Origin: JABCPE02 sp963521545
GTDB lineage: Bacteria; Bacteroidota; Bacteroidia; Flavobacteriales; Weeksellaceae
Length of the DNA: 32,236 nt
Direction of reading: 5' to 3'
Assembly: GCA_963521545.1 (NCBI GenBank)
Contig: CAUQVP010000008.1
Location: 1-32,236, forward strand
Program-made: the position numbers and the translations under genes
Notes under the pieces: model-generated
Databases searched by the model: none
Told to the model about the DNA's origin: nothing
Seen by the model: the letters and a program-made list of their open reading frames with translations, nothing else
In this document: piece by piece, positions 31,650-32,236 of the stretch
How the letters are laid out: each line of letters begins with the position of its first letter
How positions within the stretch are numbered: position 1 is the first letter of the stretch

Positions 31650-31690
31650 AATAAAAAAAGCTGGAGAAATTTCCAGCTTGTTTATTTTTA
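31650..31690. terminator. Bidirectional terminator between accA and the last gene
   Basis: AAGCTGGA (31658-31665) pairs with TCCAGCTT (31672-31679), 6-nt loop. Left side A-run (ATAAAAAAAG) and right side T-rich run (GTTTATTTTTA) allow termination in both directions. Confidence 0.88.
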
Positions 31691-31705
31691 TTTTTATTTT
31701 TATTT
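31681..31705. repeat. Short 6-bp tandem repeat (ATTTTT) at the end of the last gene
   Basis: Three full ATTTTT units at 31684-31701 plus partial copies on both sides. On the minus strand they read AAATAA repeated in frame with the gene, so the stop codon is followed by three more in-frame TAA codons. Confidence 0.8.
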
Positions 31706-32209
31706 CACGCCTAATGTTAGTTGATAATCAGCATTGATGGTGCTTGAGTGTTGGTAATTTCCTCCACATACCACGGACGAAATAGTGTATGAACCTTTGT
31801 TTAAAGACATTCTTCCCGTAGAGTTTGCAGCGACATTGATATGATAATTATTTTTCCCTGTAAAATTTACTACAATTGGGCATTTTGATAGATTTTTGAC
31901 AGTTACATATGCACTGTTCCCTTTGCTGCTTCCATTAAGTATTCTGGTAGCTTCCTCAGCAGTCTCTTGGTGACTTCTATGGCTGTTGGATTGGTGAGAA
32001 GTTGAGGTTTGTGCTGAAGAGCTACCGCTTCCTAAACGGGCTAACTTTCTTCTAAACTCAGGAGTTTTAGGGTGGCTAGGGTAGTTTACTATGAAATTTG
32101 CAACCACCTTAGGGTCATTGGATTTTTCTGTCATTTCTATGGTATGTTGGGACTGAGCGAATATACCAGCAGACAGAAATCCTAAAAGAAGTAAAATCGT
32201 TTTTTTCAT
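31700..32209 (-). CDS. Small secreted protein, DUF6759-like
   Basis: A 169-aa exported protein. Start at MKKTILLLLGFLSAGIFA, then Q, a clear signal peptide; the open frame continues 9 codons to a TTG at the window edge, but that is not part of a signal. The mature part has a short helical region (SNDPKVVANFIVNYPSHPKT), a Ser/His-rich low-complexity stretch (SGSSSAQTSTSHQSNSHRSH) and a beta-rich C-terminal domain (NSAYVTVKNLSKCPIVVNF, then GSYTISSVVCGG) with two Cys that may pair. The pattern recalls the DUF6759 proteins of Chryseobacterium relatives; that match is from memory and uncertain. Function unknown. The promoter is beyond the window. Confidence 0.75.
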   Translation of the reverse strand: MKKTILLLLGFLSAGIFAQSQHTIEMTEKSNDPKVVANFIVNYPSHPKTPEFRRKLARLGSGSSSAQTSTSHQSNSHRSHQETAEEATRILNGSSKGNSAYVTVKNLSKCPIVVNFTGKNNYHINVAANSTGRMSLNKGSYTISSVVCGGNYQHSSTINADYQLTLGVK

Positions 32210-32224
32210 CTTTATAAAAATTTG

Positions 32225-32233
32225 TATCTTTGC
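32225..32233 (+). promoter_or_regulatory. -7 element pointing out of the right edge
   Basis: TATCTTTGC on the plus strand matches TAnnTTTGC. A divergent gene probably starts just beyond the window. No TTG at -33. Confidence 0.45.
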
Positions 32234-32236
32234 CAA

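Overview
The window looks like a core chromosomal segment from a Bacteroidota bacterium of class Flavobacteriia, most probably the Weeksellaceae/Chryseobacterium branch. The DNA is AT-rich. Most genes lack Shine-Dalgarno sequences, and many start sites are preceded by the Bacteroidota -7 element TAnnTTTG, in the best cases with a TTG about 18-20 bp upstream. A secreted protein carries a type IX secretion (T9SS) sorting tail, and lineage families such as IPExxxVDY, DUF3127, 2TM and LytS/LytTR are present. No phage, IS element, CRISPR array or rRNA was found. The genus call is inference.

Layout. 1-2.7 kb: clpC (+). 2.7-12.4 kb, all minus strand: an outer-membrane receptor-like barrel directly behind a large secreted metallopeptidase (5-nt gap, one operon), then a LytTR response regulator and its LytS-type kinase, whose C-terminus is fused to a 2TM domain, and then a secreted prolyl oligopeptidase. 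12.5-15.7 kb (+): a GH3-type acyl-adenylate/amide synthetase, a DUF5071 protein and an MFS exporter, 3-4 nt apart. 15.7-20.4 kb (+): acpP, fabF, rnc, an IPExxxVDY protein, pyk and a bacilliredoxin, closed by a strong terminator. 20.5-20.9 kb (-): tRNA-Leu(TAG), tRNA-Gly(GCC) and tRNA-Leu(TAA) under a textbook flavobacterial promoter. 21-25.6 kb: DUF3127 and aat (+) facing a DEDDh exonuclease, a HerA-like ATPase and a small outer-membrane barrel (-). 25.7-31.6 kb (+): a SIMPL protein, mtaB, an FtsE-type ATPase, a small Lys/Ser/Pro-rich secreted protein, gltX and accA. The right end holds a small secreted protein (-).

Functional themes. acpP, fabF and accA belong to type II fatty acid synthesis. 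rnc, gltX, mtaB, aat and the tRNAs belong to RNA metabolism and translation. clpC is general proteolysis, and aat makes N-degrons. The accessory part is the protease/barrel operon with the neighbouring two-component system.

Most interesting observations: a pair of 10-bp direct repeats with 21-bp period upstream of the kinase promoter, placed like a LytTR autoregulatory operator; a 112-nt AT-rich element at 28629-28740 that can fold as a three-way junction upstream of a small secreted protein gene; the kinase-2TM fusion with a leader-like linker; an RNase III with Asn at a normally acidic catalytic position; a DUF3127 protein with an SSB-like acidic tip; an exonuclease fused to a degenerate GIY-YIG module; and a nearly identical 188-bp stretch inside a 486-bp in-frame duplication in the metallopeptidase gene. 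No clearly new defence or mobile system was seen.
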